In this document: positions 26,271 through 34,635 of the stretch, piece after piece
How positions within the stretch are numbered: position 1 is the first letter of the stretch
How the letters are laid out: the number at the start of each line of letters is the position of its first letter
Assembly (NCBI RefSeq): GCF_900114915.1
Contig: NZ_FOUS01000009.1
Coordinates: forward strand, 310,001-374,000
Length of the DNA stretch: 64,000 nucleotides
Source: Bradyrhizobium sp. Rc3b
GTDB lineage: Bacteria; Pseudomonadota; Alphaproteobacteria; Rhizobiales; Xanthobacteraceae
Direction: 5' to 3'
Notes under the pieces: generated by a model
Databases searched by the model: none
Told to the model about the DNA's origin: nothing
The model's input: the letters and a program-made list of their open reading frames with translations, nothing else
Program-made: the position numbers and the translations under genes

Positions 26271-27095
26271 ATGGCAGTGCATCAGGTCAATCCGGGAGGA
26301 AAGCTCGCATCGCTCGATCCGATCTGGGACCGGATCCGGGGCGAAGCGGAGGACATCGTCCGTCGCGAGCCCGAGCTTGCGACTTTCATCTATTCGACGG
26401 TGCTGCATCACAGCCGCCTGGAAGATTCGGTGATCCACCGTGTCGCCGACCGGCTCGATCACTCCGCGCTGTCCGGCGACCTCGTGCGCCAGACCTATGG
26501 CGAGGCGCTGCGCGACGATCCCGATCTCGGCAACGCCTTCCGCGCCGATCTCGTGGCCGTCTACGATCGCGATCCCGCGACCTCGCGCTTCATCGATCCC
26601 TTGCTCTACTTCAAGGGCTTTCACGCCATCCAGACCCATCGCCTGGCGCACTGGCTCTGGCTGAAGGGCCGCAAGGATTTTGCGTATTACCTGCAGAGCC
26701 GCGCCTCCGCGGTGTTCCAGACCGACATCAATCCCGCCGCGCGCATCGGCCGCGGCATCTTCCTCGACCACGCCACCGGCTTCGTCTGCGGTGAGACGGC
26801 GGTGATCGAGGACGACGTCTCGATCCTGCACGGCGTCACGCTCGGTGGCACCGGCAAGGAGAACGAGGACCGTCATCCGAAGATCCGCCATGGCGTGTTG
26901 ATCGGCGCCGGCGCGAAGATCCTCGGCAACATCGAGATCGGCCATTGCGCGCGCATCGCCGCCGGCTCGGTCGTGGTCAAGCCCGTGCCGCACAACGTCA
27001 CCGTCGCGGGCGTGCCTGCCAAGGTCGTCGGCGAGGCCGGGTGCGCCGAACCGTCGCGCACGATGGATCAGATGATCAACGCGATGGGGCTTTGA
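26271..27095 (+). CDS. cysE: Serine O-acetyltransferase
   Basis: A 274-residue enzyme that acetylates L-serine with acetyl-CoA, the first step of cysteine synthesis in the cytoplasm. The N-terminal helical domain (about 1-150) is followed by a left-handed beta helix of hexapeptide repeats (about 155-250), with the family sequences DHATGFVCGETAVIEDDVS, LHGVTLGGTGKENEDRHP and IGAGAKILGNIEIG; the His in DHATG and the acidic pair earlier are the catalytic elements. The ATG at 26271 begins the family homology. It is followed by a terminator-like hairpin and then by DUF3126, a neighbour pair seen in many Rhizobiales. Confidence 0.95.
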   Translation: MAVHQVNPGGKLASLDPIWDRIRGEAEDIVRREPELATFIYSTVLHHSRLEDSVIHRVADRLDHSALSGDLVRQTYGEALRDDPDLGNAFRADLVAVYDRDPATSRFIDPLLYFKGFHAIQTHRLAHWLWLKGRKDFAYYLQSRASAVFQTDINPAARIGRGIFLDHATGFVCGETAVIEDDVSILHGVTLGGTGKENEDRHPKIRHGVLIGAGAKILGNIEIGHCARIAAGSVVVKPVPHNVTVAGVPAKVVGEAGCAEPSRTMDQMINAMGL

Positions 27096-27127
27096 GACTT
27101 GGGGCTTAAGACTTGGCTTTGAAGGCG

Positions 27128-27153
27128 AAAAGGGCCGGATTTCCGGCCCTTTC
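27128..27153 (+). terminator. Terminator hairpin after cysE
   Basis: A stem AAAGGGCCGGA / TCCGGCCCTTT with a very short loop, 33 bases after the cysE stop, followed by TTC. It probably ends or attenuates the cysE transcript before the DUF3126 gene. Confidence 0.7.
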
Positions 27154-27240
27154 GGTCCCCAAATTCTTTGGCAATTCATGCTGGCGGTTCGTCGCGTCTC
27201 GTCCTAAAACCCGCCGACCATTTTCGATCGGAGACTTGCC

Positions 27241-27459
27241 GTGGACGTCAAAGAAGTCAGAAAGTTAGATGCGTATTTGAAGCGCGTATTCGGCAATCCC
27301 AAGATCCGCGTCGTGCCGCGGCCGAAGAAGGACGATTCCGCCGAAGTCTATATCGGCGAGGAATTCATCGGCGTTCTCTTCGTCGACGACGAGGACGACG
27401 ATCGCTCGTTCCAGTTCCAGATGGCGATCCTCGAGGACGATCTCGTCGATCAGGAGTAG
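27241..27459 (+). CDS. DUF3126 family protein
   Basis: A 72-residue acidic protein with the DUF3126 pattern (LDAYLKRVFGNPKIRVVPRP, then EVYIGEEFIGVLFVDDEDDD and a C-terminal FQMAILEDDL). It starts with GTG preceded by GGAG. Function unknown; the family is restricted mostly to alphaproteobacteria and often sits next to cysE, as here, which hints at a link with sulfur metabolism. Confidence 0.9.
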   Translation: MDVKEVRKLDAYLKRVFGNPKIRVVPRPKKDDSAEVYIGEEFIGVLFVDDEDDDRSFQFQMAILEDDLVDQE

Positions 27460-27469
27460 ATGCGAGCGT

Positions 27470-27564
27470 GGTCCGGAAAAGTGCGCAGCGGTTTTCCGAA
27501 AAGATCATGCTTAAACAACAACCTAAAGCGCGATGACGATTCATCCTGATCGCATCGCGCTTTA
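27470..27564. repeat. Composite intergenic palindromes
   Basis: Two elements side by side between convergent genes. The first (27470-27510) is a copy of the element at 14223-14271 in the opposite orientation. The second (27524-27564) is a perfect inverted repeat with 12-bp arms TAAAGCGCGATG / CATCGCGCTTTA. Both resemble palindromes scattered through Bradyrhizobium genomes and may double as bidirectional terminators. Confidence 0.85.
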
Positions 27565-27595
27565 GTGCGGTCCGGTGGCGCGATCGGTTCCGGGG

Positions 27596-28900
27596 TTACG
27601 CGCCCACCGCTGCGAGCATGTCGGGGATTGTGACGAATTTTTCCCGCGGCTTGCCGAGCAGGGCTCCCCTGGATTTCTCGGCAGTATCGATCACCATCCA
27701 GTCCGGATAGCTCACGACGCGGGTGACGCGGCCGACGACGCGTGCCAGCAGCGCATCCGGCGTGTCCGGGCGCGCTCGCCGATGCGCAAGATCCGCCAGC
27801 ACGGCCTCTGCCGTGGCGATGCCGCAGCCGCGATTGGTGCCGATCGTGCCGTTCGGACCGCGCTTGCTCCATCCGCAGGCATAGAGGCCCTCGATCACGC
27901 AATGCCCGTTCGTGACACGTCCATTGGCATTGGCATGAACGCCGCGATGTGTGTCGTAGGGCACGCCGGTGACGGGCGCCGTCCTGCGGCCGACGCTGCC
28001 GAACACGAGGCCGCCGGCGATGTCCTCGACGGCGCCGGACCGGTGCGTCACCGAGAGGGTCTCCACCCGGTCTCGTCCGTGGATCGCGAGGGGCGAGAAG
28101 CCAAATCGAAAGACACAGCGGCGCGGCCTGGTCGCGGTCTGCTGCGAAAATCCGCGCAGCAGCGACAGCTTCTCGACCAGCTCCGGATCTGCGGGATGCT
28201 GCGGTTCGAAGTCCTTCGGCGTGACATCGCGGTCGTCGACGAGCGTGTCGCATGACCTCAATTCGAGGAAATCGCGCAATTCCTTGGCGCTAAATTTGGC
28301 CTGCACCGGTCCGCCGCGGCCGACGATGGAGATCTCGCGAATCCGGCTCGCCCCCAGCACCTCGAGCGCGTGGCGCGCGATGTCGGTCTGTCGCAGCTCG
28401 TCGGCGGTCTTGGCGAGAATGCGTGCGACGTCGAGTGCGACATTGCCGTGACCGATGATGATTGCCGCCTCATGGTCGAGATTGAAGCTGAGATCGGCGA
28501 AATCGGGGTGTCCGTTGTACCACGCGACGAAATCGCCGGCGCTGTGGCTCCCGGGAAGAGCCTCGCCCGGAATGCCCAGCGGCCGGCTCAGTTCGGCGCC
28601 CGTTGCCAACACGACGGCGTCATAGGCCTCACGCAGCTCGTCGACCGTGACATCGTCTCCGACCGTGACACCGCCGATGAAGCGAAAGCCGGGCATGGCG
28701 GCGATGCGGTCGAACGCTGCCGTCACCTGCTTGAGCTTCGGGTGGTCGGGCGCCACGCCGAACCGCACCAGCCCGTACGGCACCGGGAGCCGTTCGAACA
28801 TGTCAACCGTCACGGATGTACCGGAACGCAAGAGGGCCTCGGCCGTGTAGAAGCCGCTCGGTCCGCTGCCGACCACGGCGACGCGCGTCCCGCCTGTCAT
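27596..28900 (-). CDS. Ferredoxin/adrenodoxin-type NADP reductase (FprA-like)
   Basis: A 434-residue FAD enzyme of the adrenodoxin reductase/FprA family, which passes electrons between NADPH and a ferredoxin. Landmarks are the FAD-binding VGSGPSGFYTAEALL at the start, PVPYGLVRFGVAPDHP near residue 40, the NADPH motif IIGHGNVALDVARILAK near residue 147 and the C-terminal GWSKRGPNGTIGTN near 340. Its ATG overlaps the ferredoxin stop (ATGA), so the two are coupled. With the upstream molybdopterin enzyme it forms a complete electron chain. Confidence 0.92.
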   Translation of the reverse strand: MTGGTRVAVVGSGPSGFYTAEALLRSGTSVTVDMFERLPVPYGLVRFGVAPDHPKLKQVTAAFDRIAAMPGFRFIGGVTVGDDVTVDELREAYDAVVLATGAELSRPLGIPGEALPGSHSAGDFVAWYNGHPDFADLSFNLDHEAAIIIGHGNVALDVARILAKTADELRQTDIARHALEVLGASRIREISIVGRGGPVQAKFSAKELRDFLELRSCDTLVDDRDVTPKDFEPQHPADPELVEKLSLLRGFSQQTATRPRRCVFRFGFSPLAIHGRDRVETLSVTHRSGAVEDIAGGLVFGSVGRRTAPVTGVPYDTHRGVHANANGRVTNGHCVIEGLYACGWSKRGPNGTIGTNRGCGIATAEAVLADLAHRRARPDTPDALLARVVGRVTRVVSYPDWMVIDTAEKSRGALLGKPREKFVTIPDMLAAVGA

Positions 28901-29202
28901 CGGCCGAGCGCCAGGCGGCGTTCGTCGGCGCCCGGCAGAGGCACCAGGCGCGCGCTGATGACGGGAGTTTCGGCGGCGCGCTTGCGGTTGACGTCGATCC
29001 AGAATTTCTTGTCGGCTGCGAGGCGATAGTCGGGCTCGATCGCACCGACCGGGCAGGCCGGCGCGCAGCCGCCGCAGTCGATGCAGTTTTCCGGATCGAT
29101 ATAGGTCATGGACTCATCGAGGTGAAAACACTCGACGGGACACACCGTGACGCATTCGGTGTATCGGCACCCCCGGCAGTTGTCGGTGACCACATAAGTC
29201 AT
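28897..29202 (-). CDS. Ferredoxin, 7Fe/8Fe type
   Basis: A 101-residue ferredoxin. The Cys residues fall in two groups: Cys9, Cys12, Cys17, Cys21 and Cys25, then Cys40, Cys43, Cys46 and Cys50 in CIDCGGCAPACP. The spacing matches FdxA-type proteins carrying one 3Fe-4S or 4Fe-4S cluster plus one 4Fe-4S cluster, with the usual C-terminal extension. The ATG at 29202 gives the family start MTYVVTDNC; a GTG at 29208 would overlap the upstream stop. It lies between the molybdopterin oxidoreductase and the FprA-like reductase, both with four-base-scale overlaps. Confidence 0.92.
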   Translation of the reverse strand: MTYVVTDNCRGCRYTECVTVCPVECFHLDESMTYIDPENCIDCGGCAPACPVGAIEPDYRLAADKKFWIDVNRKRAAETPVISARLVPLPGADERRLALGR

Positions 29203-29204
29203 CG

Positions 29205-31331
29205 TCACGCCCCGCTGACTTGGACGAGGATGTCGGAGAATGTCGGGGCCCGGCCGAGGTCGGCGAACGCCGGCGGCGTCAGCACGTGGACCGTCGCGCC
29301 CTTGCGATTGGACCGCTGCCAGTACCCGGACGGCGCCACCACGACTCCAGGCATGATGTCGGACGAAACGGTCGCAAAGGCTTCGAATGAGCCCCGATCG
29401 TTGAACACGCGAATGGGCGCGCCGGCGACGATCCCGCGCTGTGCGGCATCATCGGGATTGAGAAGCACCGCCTGTTCTTCGCCGGCCTGGGCGGTTTGCG
29501 CGGGAAGATTGCCGTAATTCGAGTTCAGGAAGGCGTGGCTCTTCGGCGAGATCAGGCTGAGCGGGTAGCGCGTCGCGAGCACCGGCGCCGTGCGCGGGTT
29601 CTCGTTCGGCGGGATGTAGTGGGGCAGGGGATCGACCGGCGTGGCATCCTGGTCGCCGTTGTAGCCCTGGCGGAACAGCGGCACCACGAAGTTGCCGCCG
29701 CCCGCGATCGTCGATTTGAACTCGCACTTGCCGGAGGCGGTCGGGAAATTGCCCTCGCGATGCGGCGCCCAGTCGGCGGGCGCCGGCATGTTGAGGCGCG
29801 CATAGCCCTTGGTCTTGACGCCGTCGAGCGTGATGCCTTCGAGAACCGGGCTGCTCCAGTCGAGCGAAGCTTCGATGATTTCGTCGTCGGTCCGGAAGAA
29901 AGTGGGGTCGGTGATGCCCATTGCGCGCGCCAGGCGGCGGAACAGCTCGGTGTTGGAGACGGCTTCGCCGAGCGGCGCGATCGCCTGGTTGTTGTAGGAG
30001 AGGTAGAGGTGCCCCCAGGAGAACATGATGTCCTTCTGCTCGAGCTGCGTGGTTGCGGGCAAAACGATGTCGGCATATCTGGCGGTGTCGGTCAGGAAGT
30101 GCTCGCTGACGACGGTGAATAGATCCTCGCGTTCGAGCCCTTTTTCGAGCTTGGCCTGTTCGCTCACCATCGCCATCGGGTTGGCGTTGTAGACGAACAG
30201 CGCCTTGACCGGTGGGTCGAAGCCGAGCTCGCCGGTCAGCGCAGCTCCAAGCCGCCAGGAATTGAGCACGCGCATTGTCTCGGGCTGCAGATCGGGCCGC
30301 ATCAGCACGTCCCATCTGACCGGGAAGGCCCAGATTGGCAGCTGGAGCAGGCCGCCACCGACATGCTTCCAGGCGCCGATCAGCCCCGGAAGGCAGGCGA
30401 TCGCACGCACGGTCTGGCCGCCGCCGGCATGCCGCTCGACCGCGACGCCGATGCGTACGACGGCGGGCGGTGTGGTCGCAAATTCTCTGGCCAGCTTGAG
30501 GATGTCGTCGACGGGAATGCCAGTTTCCTGCGAGGCAAATTCAGGGGTGTAGGTCGCGGCCCGCTCGGCCAGCTCCTCATAGCCAACGGTGTATTTGTTG
30601 ACGTAGTCGCGATCGACAAGGTTCTCTTTGATGATGACGTGGATCATCGCCAGCGCGAGCGCGGCGTCAGTGCCGGGCCGGATCGGAATGTGCCAGTCGG
30701 CGAGGCGCGCGGTGCGGGTGCGGACGGGATCGATCACGACGAGCTTGGCGCCGGCCTTCTTTGCCTGCTCGATGAACGGCCAGTGATGCGAGTTCGTGCT
30801 CAGCGTGTTGCAGGCCCACAGGATGATGTATTTCGAGTGCACGAAGCTTTCGGGGTCGACGCCGGGCGTGTGCCCGATCGTCATCATGTACGCTGTGCAC
30901 GAGGCGGAGTCGCAGAACGTGCGCTCCAGCACTGTCGCACCCAGCTTGTTGAAGAGGGGATCTCCGACATTCAACCCGTTGATGATGCCCTGCGTGCCCA
31001 GATAGCTGTATGGCAGGATCGCCTGCGCGCCGTGCTCGGCGATCACGGAGGTCCAGCGCGATGCGATGGTGTCGATGGCTTCGTCCCAGGAAATCCGCTG
31101 GAATTGCCGGGAGCCCTTCGGGCCGACCCGCTTCAGCGGATGGAGGATGCGCTTGTCGCTGTAGACGCGCTCCTCGTAATTGTTGACCTTGACGCAGAGC
31201 CGTCCGCGCGTGAACGGGTGATCGGGATTGCCGCGGACGGCAATCGCCTTGCCGTCCTCGACCGTGGTCAGGATGGAGCAGGTGTCCGGGCAGTCGTGGG
31301 GGCATGCGCCTATGACCGTGGACCTCGCCAT
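29205..31331 (-). CDS. Molybdopterin-dependent oxidoreductase with 4Fe-4S cluster
   Basis: A 708-residue enzyme of the DMSO reductase superfamily. Cys10, Cys14, Cys18 and Cys46 bind an N-terminal 4Fe-4S cluster. The molybdopterin-binding regions include ILWACNTLSTNSHHWPFIEQA, the nucleotide-binding stretches near 220 and 395, and a C-terminal molydop-binding domain (about 580-700). A Cys in DSASCTAYM near residue 130 is a candidate molybdenum ligand. No Tat signal is present, so it acts in the cytoplasm. GGAGAG precedes the ATG at 31331. Substrate unknown; it heads an operon with a ferredoxin and FprA-like reductase. Confidence 0.9.
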   Translation of the reverse strand: MARSTVIGACPHDCPDTCSILTTVEDGKAIAVRGNPDHPFTRGRLCVKVNNYEERVYSDKRILHPLKRVGPKGSRQFQRISWDEAIDTIASRWTSVIAEHGAQAILPYSYLGTQGIINGLNVGDPLFNKLGATVLERTFCDSASCTAYMMTIGHTPGVDPESFVHSKYIILWACNTLSTNSHHWPFIEQAKKAGAKLVVIDPVRTRTARLADWHIPIRPGTDAALALAMIHVIIKENLVDRDYVNKYTVGYEELAERAATYTPEFASQETGIPVDDILKLAREFATTPPAVVRIGVAVERHAGGGQTVRAIACLPGLIGAWKHVGGGLLQLPIWAFPVRWDVLMRPDLQPETMRVLNSWRLGAALTGELGFDPPVKALFVYNANPMAMVSEQAKLEKGLEREDLFTVVSEHFLTDTARYADIVLPATTQLEQKDIMFSWGHLYLSYNNQAIAPLGEAVSNTELFRRLARAMGITDPTFFRTDDEIIEASLDWSSPVLEGITLDGVKTKGYARLNMPAPADWAPHREGNFPTASGKCEFKSTIAGGGNFVVPLFRQGYNGDQDATPVDPLPHYIPPNENPRTAPVLATRYPLSLISPKSHAFLNSNYGNLPAQTAQAGEEQAVLLNPDDAAQRGIVAGAPIRVFNDRGSFEAFATVSSDIMPGVVVAPSGYWQRSNRKGATVHVLTPPAFADLGRAPTFSDILVQVSGA

Positions 31332-31419
31332 GGATCTCTCCGCTTCCTGATTCAAGACGGTCCGAAGGATGCGGCGGCCGGACCCGCCTTGGCTTTTCAA
31401 AACGTGCGGTGTTGTTGTC

Positions 31420-31438
31420 CCGGACTGCTCTCGTCCGG
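31420..31438. promoter_or_regulatory. Inverted repeat in the divergent AraC/oxidoreductase region
   Basis: Arms CCGGAC / GTCCGG separated by seven bases, midway between the oxidoreductase and AraC starts. It may be an operator or a small hairpin in one of the leaders. Confidence 0.35.
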
Positions 31439-31528
31439 TGGACGCCCTGGCGGTTCTCTGGCATGCTAATTGCTGGAACCGGCAATACCTCTCTACCCGT
31501 ACATCGCGTGATCTGGCGGAGATTTCCG

Positions 31529-32429
31529 ATGGGTATGCTTGGCAACTCTGTCGATAAATATGTTACCGGCAGAATGCTCCAGACGTCCAACGACCGGCGG
31601 TGGGGGCATCTCCTGGCGGAGCGATGGAGTCATGAGCCGGGCGATCTCCCTCCGCAATTGCCGCGTGATACCGAGATCGCGATATTGCTGCGCGGCAGTT
31701 CGGTCGTCGACCGCGAAGGCGCTGGCATGCGGCAGCGCACCTTCGGCAGGAGAGGCACCGTCTGGCTCTGCCCGGCCGGCATCCGCGAAGACTTCATCCG
31801 CGTCGAGAACCAGATGCAGGAATGCCTGCATCTCTTTCTTCCGGGCAAGCCGTTCGACGACACCATGCTTAGGGATCTCGACATCGATCCCTCGGGCATG
31901 TCCATCCGTTACGAGACGATCGATCGGGACATGTTCATCGAGCATGTCGCGGACCGCATTCTCGCGGAGCTCGCGCAGGAGACCTCCACAGGCCGCCTTT
32001 TGATCGAAAGCCTGGGGCGGGCCTTGTCCGCCCATCTGGTGCACAGCTACGCCGCCAGTTCAGTCCGGCTGAAGCAATCCTATGCCGTGCAGAAACCGCT
32101 CGATGCAAGGCGCCTGTCGCGCGTCACGGAATTCATCGACGCATCCGTCGAGCGCGAGTTCACCGTGAAGGATCTCGCATCGGTGGCCTGCATGAGCCCG
32201 GCGCATTTCTCCCGCAGCTTCAAGGCGGCGACCGGAACTGCACCGCACGAATATGTCAGCCGTCAGCGCCTCGATCTCGCCAAGCGGCTCCTATCGACCA
32301 GCGATCGCCCGCTGGTCGATATCGCCTTTGCCGCGGGATTTTTCCTCGCAGGCCAATTTCAACCGCGCCTTCCGCAAGGCGGTCGGCACGACGCCGAGCC
32401 TTTATCGGGCGCGGAAGGGGCAGGATTGA
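31529..32429 (+). pseudogene. AraC-family regulator with frameshift in the DNA-binding domain
   Basis: The frame starts MGMLGNSVDKYVTG at 31529 behind GGAG and encodes about 270 residues up to DRPLVDIAFAAGF, where the second helix-turn-helix begins. There a run of five Ts (32339-32343) shifts the frame; removing one T restores GFSSQANFNRAFRKAVG, the exact AraC motif, and a stop at 32427-32429. As written, the frame instead continues to 32512 with unrelated sequence. The regulator diverges from the molybdopterin operon and probably controls it. The change is either a real mutation, a sequencing error in a homopolymer, or slippage. Confidence 0.82.
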
Positions 32430-32500
32430 GCCTGCCCGCATCAAGTGTGGATGATGTGGCCTTGAGATCCCACGGGTTTTGCCCGATGGGTCAAGCTTTG

Positions 32501-32517
32501 ATTCGTAAATAACGAAT
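32501..32517. promoter_or_regulatory. Perfect palindrome ATTCGT-N5-ACGAAT
   Basis: An AT-rich perfect inverted repeat with a third half-site TACGAA at 32527-32532. It lies between convergent genes, past the restored AraC stop. It looks like an operator, but no gene start lies beside it. Confidence 0.3.
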
Positions 32518-32630
32518 ATCTAAAAATACGAAGTGCGGCCGTGACTTGGCTACTGTGCATGGGGTTGTTTTTCGAGATTTGGTTCGATGAGGGGTTGAGC
32601 CCGGCCTGCAAGCCGATCTCGCGGCCGCGC

Positions 32631-33338
32631 TCAGCCCCTCGGCCCGCGCAGCTGCGCCGTCAGCCTGTCCATCGCCTCCGCCGCATCGCGCCATTGCGAC
32701 AGCCAGCTGCGCGGGAAGCGGAAGGTGAGGTCGGCGCCGCCGACGCGGCGCTCGGACAGGCACATGCCGGGCGTTGACGCATCGCGGGTGCAGCGCGCGG
32801 TCAGCGCGGGGCTTGCAGCCGAATAGAAATCTTCGCTGCCGTATGGCGTGTCAGCACGGAACATCCGCATCGTCAGGCCGTCCGCGGGCGTCGCTGCGGC
32901 CTGGTCGAGATAGCGCGGATAGATCGTGGCTGTCCGCTGCTCGGGCGAGAGCGCATCGTGATGGGCCGTGATCGATAGGAAGATGCGGTCGATCGATTGC
33001 GCCGCCGCCTCCACCGTGTCGGCGGTGACGTGTTTCGGCGCGCCAGGCGGCTCGAGCGAGGGATAGAGGAAGTCGAGATCGATGCGCTCCTGCGGCCCGG
33101 AGTGCCGCTGGATCTTCATGCGGATCGCCGTCACCGGCAGGTTGAACAGCGTGCCGCCGACGCTCACCGGCAGCTTGTCCGGGGCGTTCGCGCCGCGGGT
33201 GCCCCAGGTCGGCCACAACAGATAGGCGACGAGCGCGACCGCGCAGACCGCAGCAATGCCGCCGAGCACGATCGGGACGGCATGCGCCCAGGTGCGCGTG
33301 CGGGGGGATCTATGGGGAACTGCCGAAAACACCGTCAT
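32631..33338 (-). CDS. Membrane-anchored protein of unknown function
   Basis: A 235-residue protein with one N-terminal helix (about residues 20-42) and a mainly extracytoplasmic remainder. The external part contains two Cys (CTRDASTPGMC) likely to pair, and a basic C-terminus. The N-terminal Arg-rich stretch suggests a cytoplasmic N-terminus. I recognise no domain. It diverges from the small membrane protein at 33562. Confidence 0.72.
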   Translation of the reverse strand: MTVFSAVPHRSPRTRTWAHAVPIVLGGIAAVCAVALVAYLLWPTWGTRGANAPDKLPVSVGGTLFNLPVTAIRMKIQRHSGPQERIDLDFLYPSLEPPGAPKHVTADTVEAAAQSIDRIFLSITAHHDALSPEQRTATIYPRYLDQAAATPADGLTMRMFRADTPYGSEDFYSAASPALTARCTRDASTPGMCLSERRVGGADLTFRFPRSWLSQWRDAAEAMDRLTAQLRGPRG

Positions 33339-33475
33339 GAGCTTGTACGAGGTCGAGCCGGAAGTCGGCCGGTGGCCGACGAATCAGCGGCGAATATGCC
33401 ACGCGGCGGCGATTTCGCGCAGCGTTCCCGGCTGCGGGGGGGCGGGGACGGCCCTGCGTGGACAGGACGGCGGCG

Positions 33476-33490
33476 TTAACCTTCCCTTAA
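33476..33490. promoter_or_regulatory. Candidate CtrA-binding site TTAA-N7-TTAA
   Basis: A full match to the alphaproteobacterial CtrA consensus spacing, with another TTAAC at 33504-33508. It lies 72 bases upstream of the small membrane protein start and 138 bases upstream of the divergent gene. In this GC-rich genome such a site is unlikely by chance, but binding is unproven. Confidence 0.45.
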
Positions 33491-33561
33491 GGATAATGTA
33501 GCGTTAACCGGCTCCATTTGTCACAGGAATGCTCGGCGTTGCGTAAGAGCGGACCGTTCCG

Positions 33562-33891
33562 ATGACACCTGAAGCTTTCAACACCTTCTTCTCGATCTGC
33601 ATTGGCTTCGCGCTCGCGGGCGCGCTCGTGAACGGATACCAGGCGCTGGCGCAGCGGCCCGCCGGGTTCGGCCTGCTGCAGGACGGCGTGGCGCCGAAGA
33701 CCTTCGCTGCGGTGCCGTTCCTGGTGTTCGCCGCGCCCTTCATCATCATGCGCAACACGCTGCGCGGCATGCGGGTGGAAAGCCGCCGCGCCGAGTTCGT
33801 GATGATGGCGACCCTCATCGCCGGCTTCTGGAGCATGATGAGCGGCACCTTCTTCCTGATGACGCTGCGCGCGGCCGGCGTTCTGGGCTGA
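33562..33891 (+). CDS. Small polytopic membrane protein
   Basis: A 109-residue protein with three likely helices (about 8-25, 48-68, 78-105). Similar short membrane proteins (DUF6949-like) occur in alphaproteobacteria, but I name the family only from memory. It lies 89 bases upstream of the gamma carbonic anhydrase gene on the same strand and might be cotranscribed. A candidate CtrA site lies upstream. Confidence 0.75.
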   Translation: MTPEAFNTFFSICIGFALAGALVNGYQALAQRPAGFGLLQDGVAPKTFAAVPFLVFAAPFIIMRNTLRGMRVESRRAEFVMMATLIAGFWSMMSGTFFLMTLRAAGVLG

Positions 33892-33980
33892 CGCCCGCGC
33901 ATTGAGCTCTGCCGGCGCGGGCCTTTGCGTCGCGGCTGCCGTTTGGCTATGCCAGTGGTCAACGCGACAGGAGACCCCCA

Positions 33981-34511
33981 ATGGCGATCTACGAGCTCGA
34001 CGGGCAGGCGCCCGACCTTCCCGCCGACGGCAATTATTTCATCGCCGAGACCGCCACCGTGATCGGTCGCGTGCGCCTGAAGCCGGGCGCAAGCGTCTGG
34101 TTTGGCGCGGTGTTGCGCGGCGACAATGAGTGGATCGAGATCGGCGAGGGCGCCAATGTGCAGGACGGCTCGACCTGCCACACCGATCTCGGCTTTCCGC
34201 TTCACATCGGCCGGAACTGCACGGTCGGCCACAATGTCATCCTGCACGGCTGCACCATCGAGGAGGGCGCGCTGATCGGCATGGGCTCGATCGTGATGAA
34301 CGGGGCGAAGATCGGCAGCAACAGCATCGTCGGAGCCGGTTCCGTCATCACCGAGGGCAAGGAATTTCCCGAACGTTCCCTGATCATCGGCTCGCCGGCG
34401 CGCGTGATCCGCACGCTCGACGACGCCCAGGTGCAGAAGATGGGGAGTGCGGCGAGGTTTTACGTGGCCAACGGTCCGCGCTTCAAGAAGGGCCTGAAGC
34501 GGATCGGGTGA
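33981..34511 (+). CDS. Gamma carbonic anhydrase family protein
   Basis: A 176-residue left-handed beta-helix protein. The three zinc His of the Cam/YrdA group appear in STCHTDLG (about residue 65), VGHNVILHG (about 82 and 87). The hexapeptide repeats run through about residues 15-150 and end with GSPARVIRTL. Family members hydrate carbon dioxide or have lost that activity and act as acyltransferase-like scaffolds. It is cytoplasmic. Two GC-rich hairpins follow the stop. Confidence 0.92.
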   Translation: MAIYELDGQAPDLPADGNYFIAETATVIGRVRLKPGASVWFGAVLRGDNEWIEIGEGANVQDGSTCHTDLGFPLHIGRNCTVGHNVILHGCTIEEGALIGMGSIVMNGAKIGSNSIVGAGSVITEGKEFPERSLIIGSPARVIRTLDDAQVQKMGSAARFYVANGPRFKKGLKRIG

Positions 34512-34516
34512 GAAGT

Positions 34517-34559
34517 CCGCGCGGCCTCTCCGCGCGGCACGGTTCCGTACCGTGAAAAT
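34517..34559 (+). terminator. Tandem hairpins after the gamma carbonic anhydrase gene
   Basis: A perfect 8-bp stem CCGCGCGG around CCTCT (34517-34537), followed directly by a weaker CACGGT / ACCGTG hairpin. No T-run follows, so this is a probable terminator or mRNA-end structure rather than a classical one. Confidence 0.55.
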
Positions 34560-34635
34560 ACAGGCCGGTACTTTAATCCTCCGCTAGCGCGATCACGCTT
34601 ATCGTCGAGCGTTTTCAACTAGGGGGAGCGGCGCC

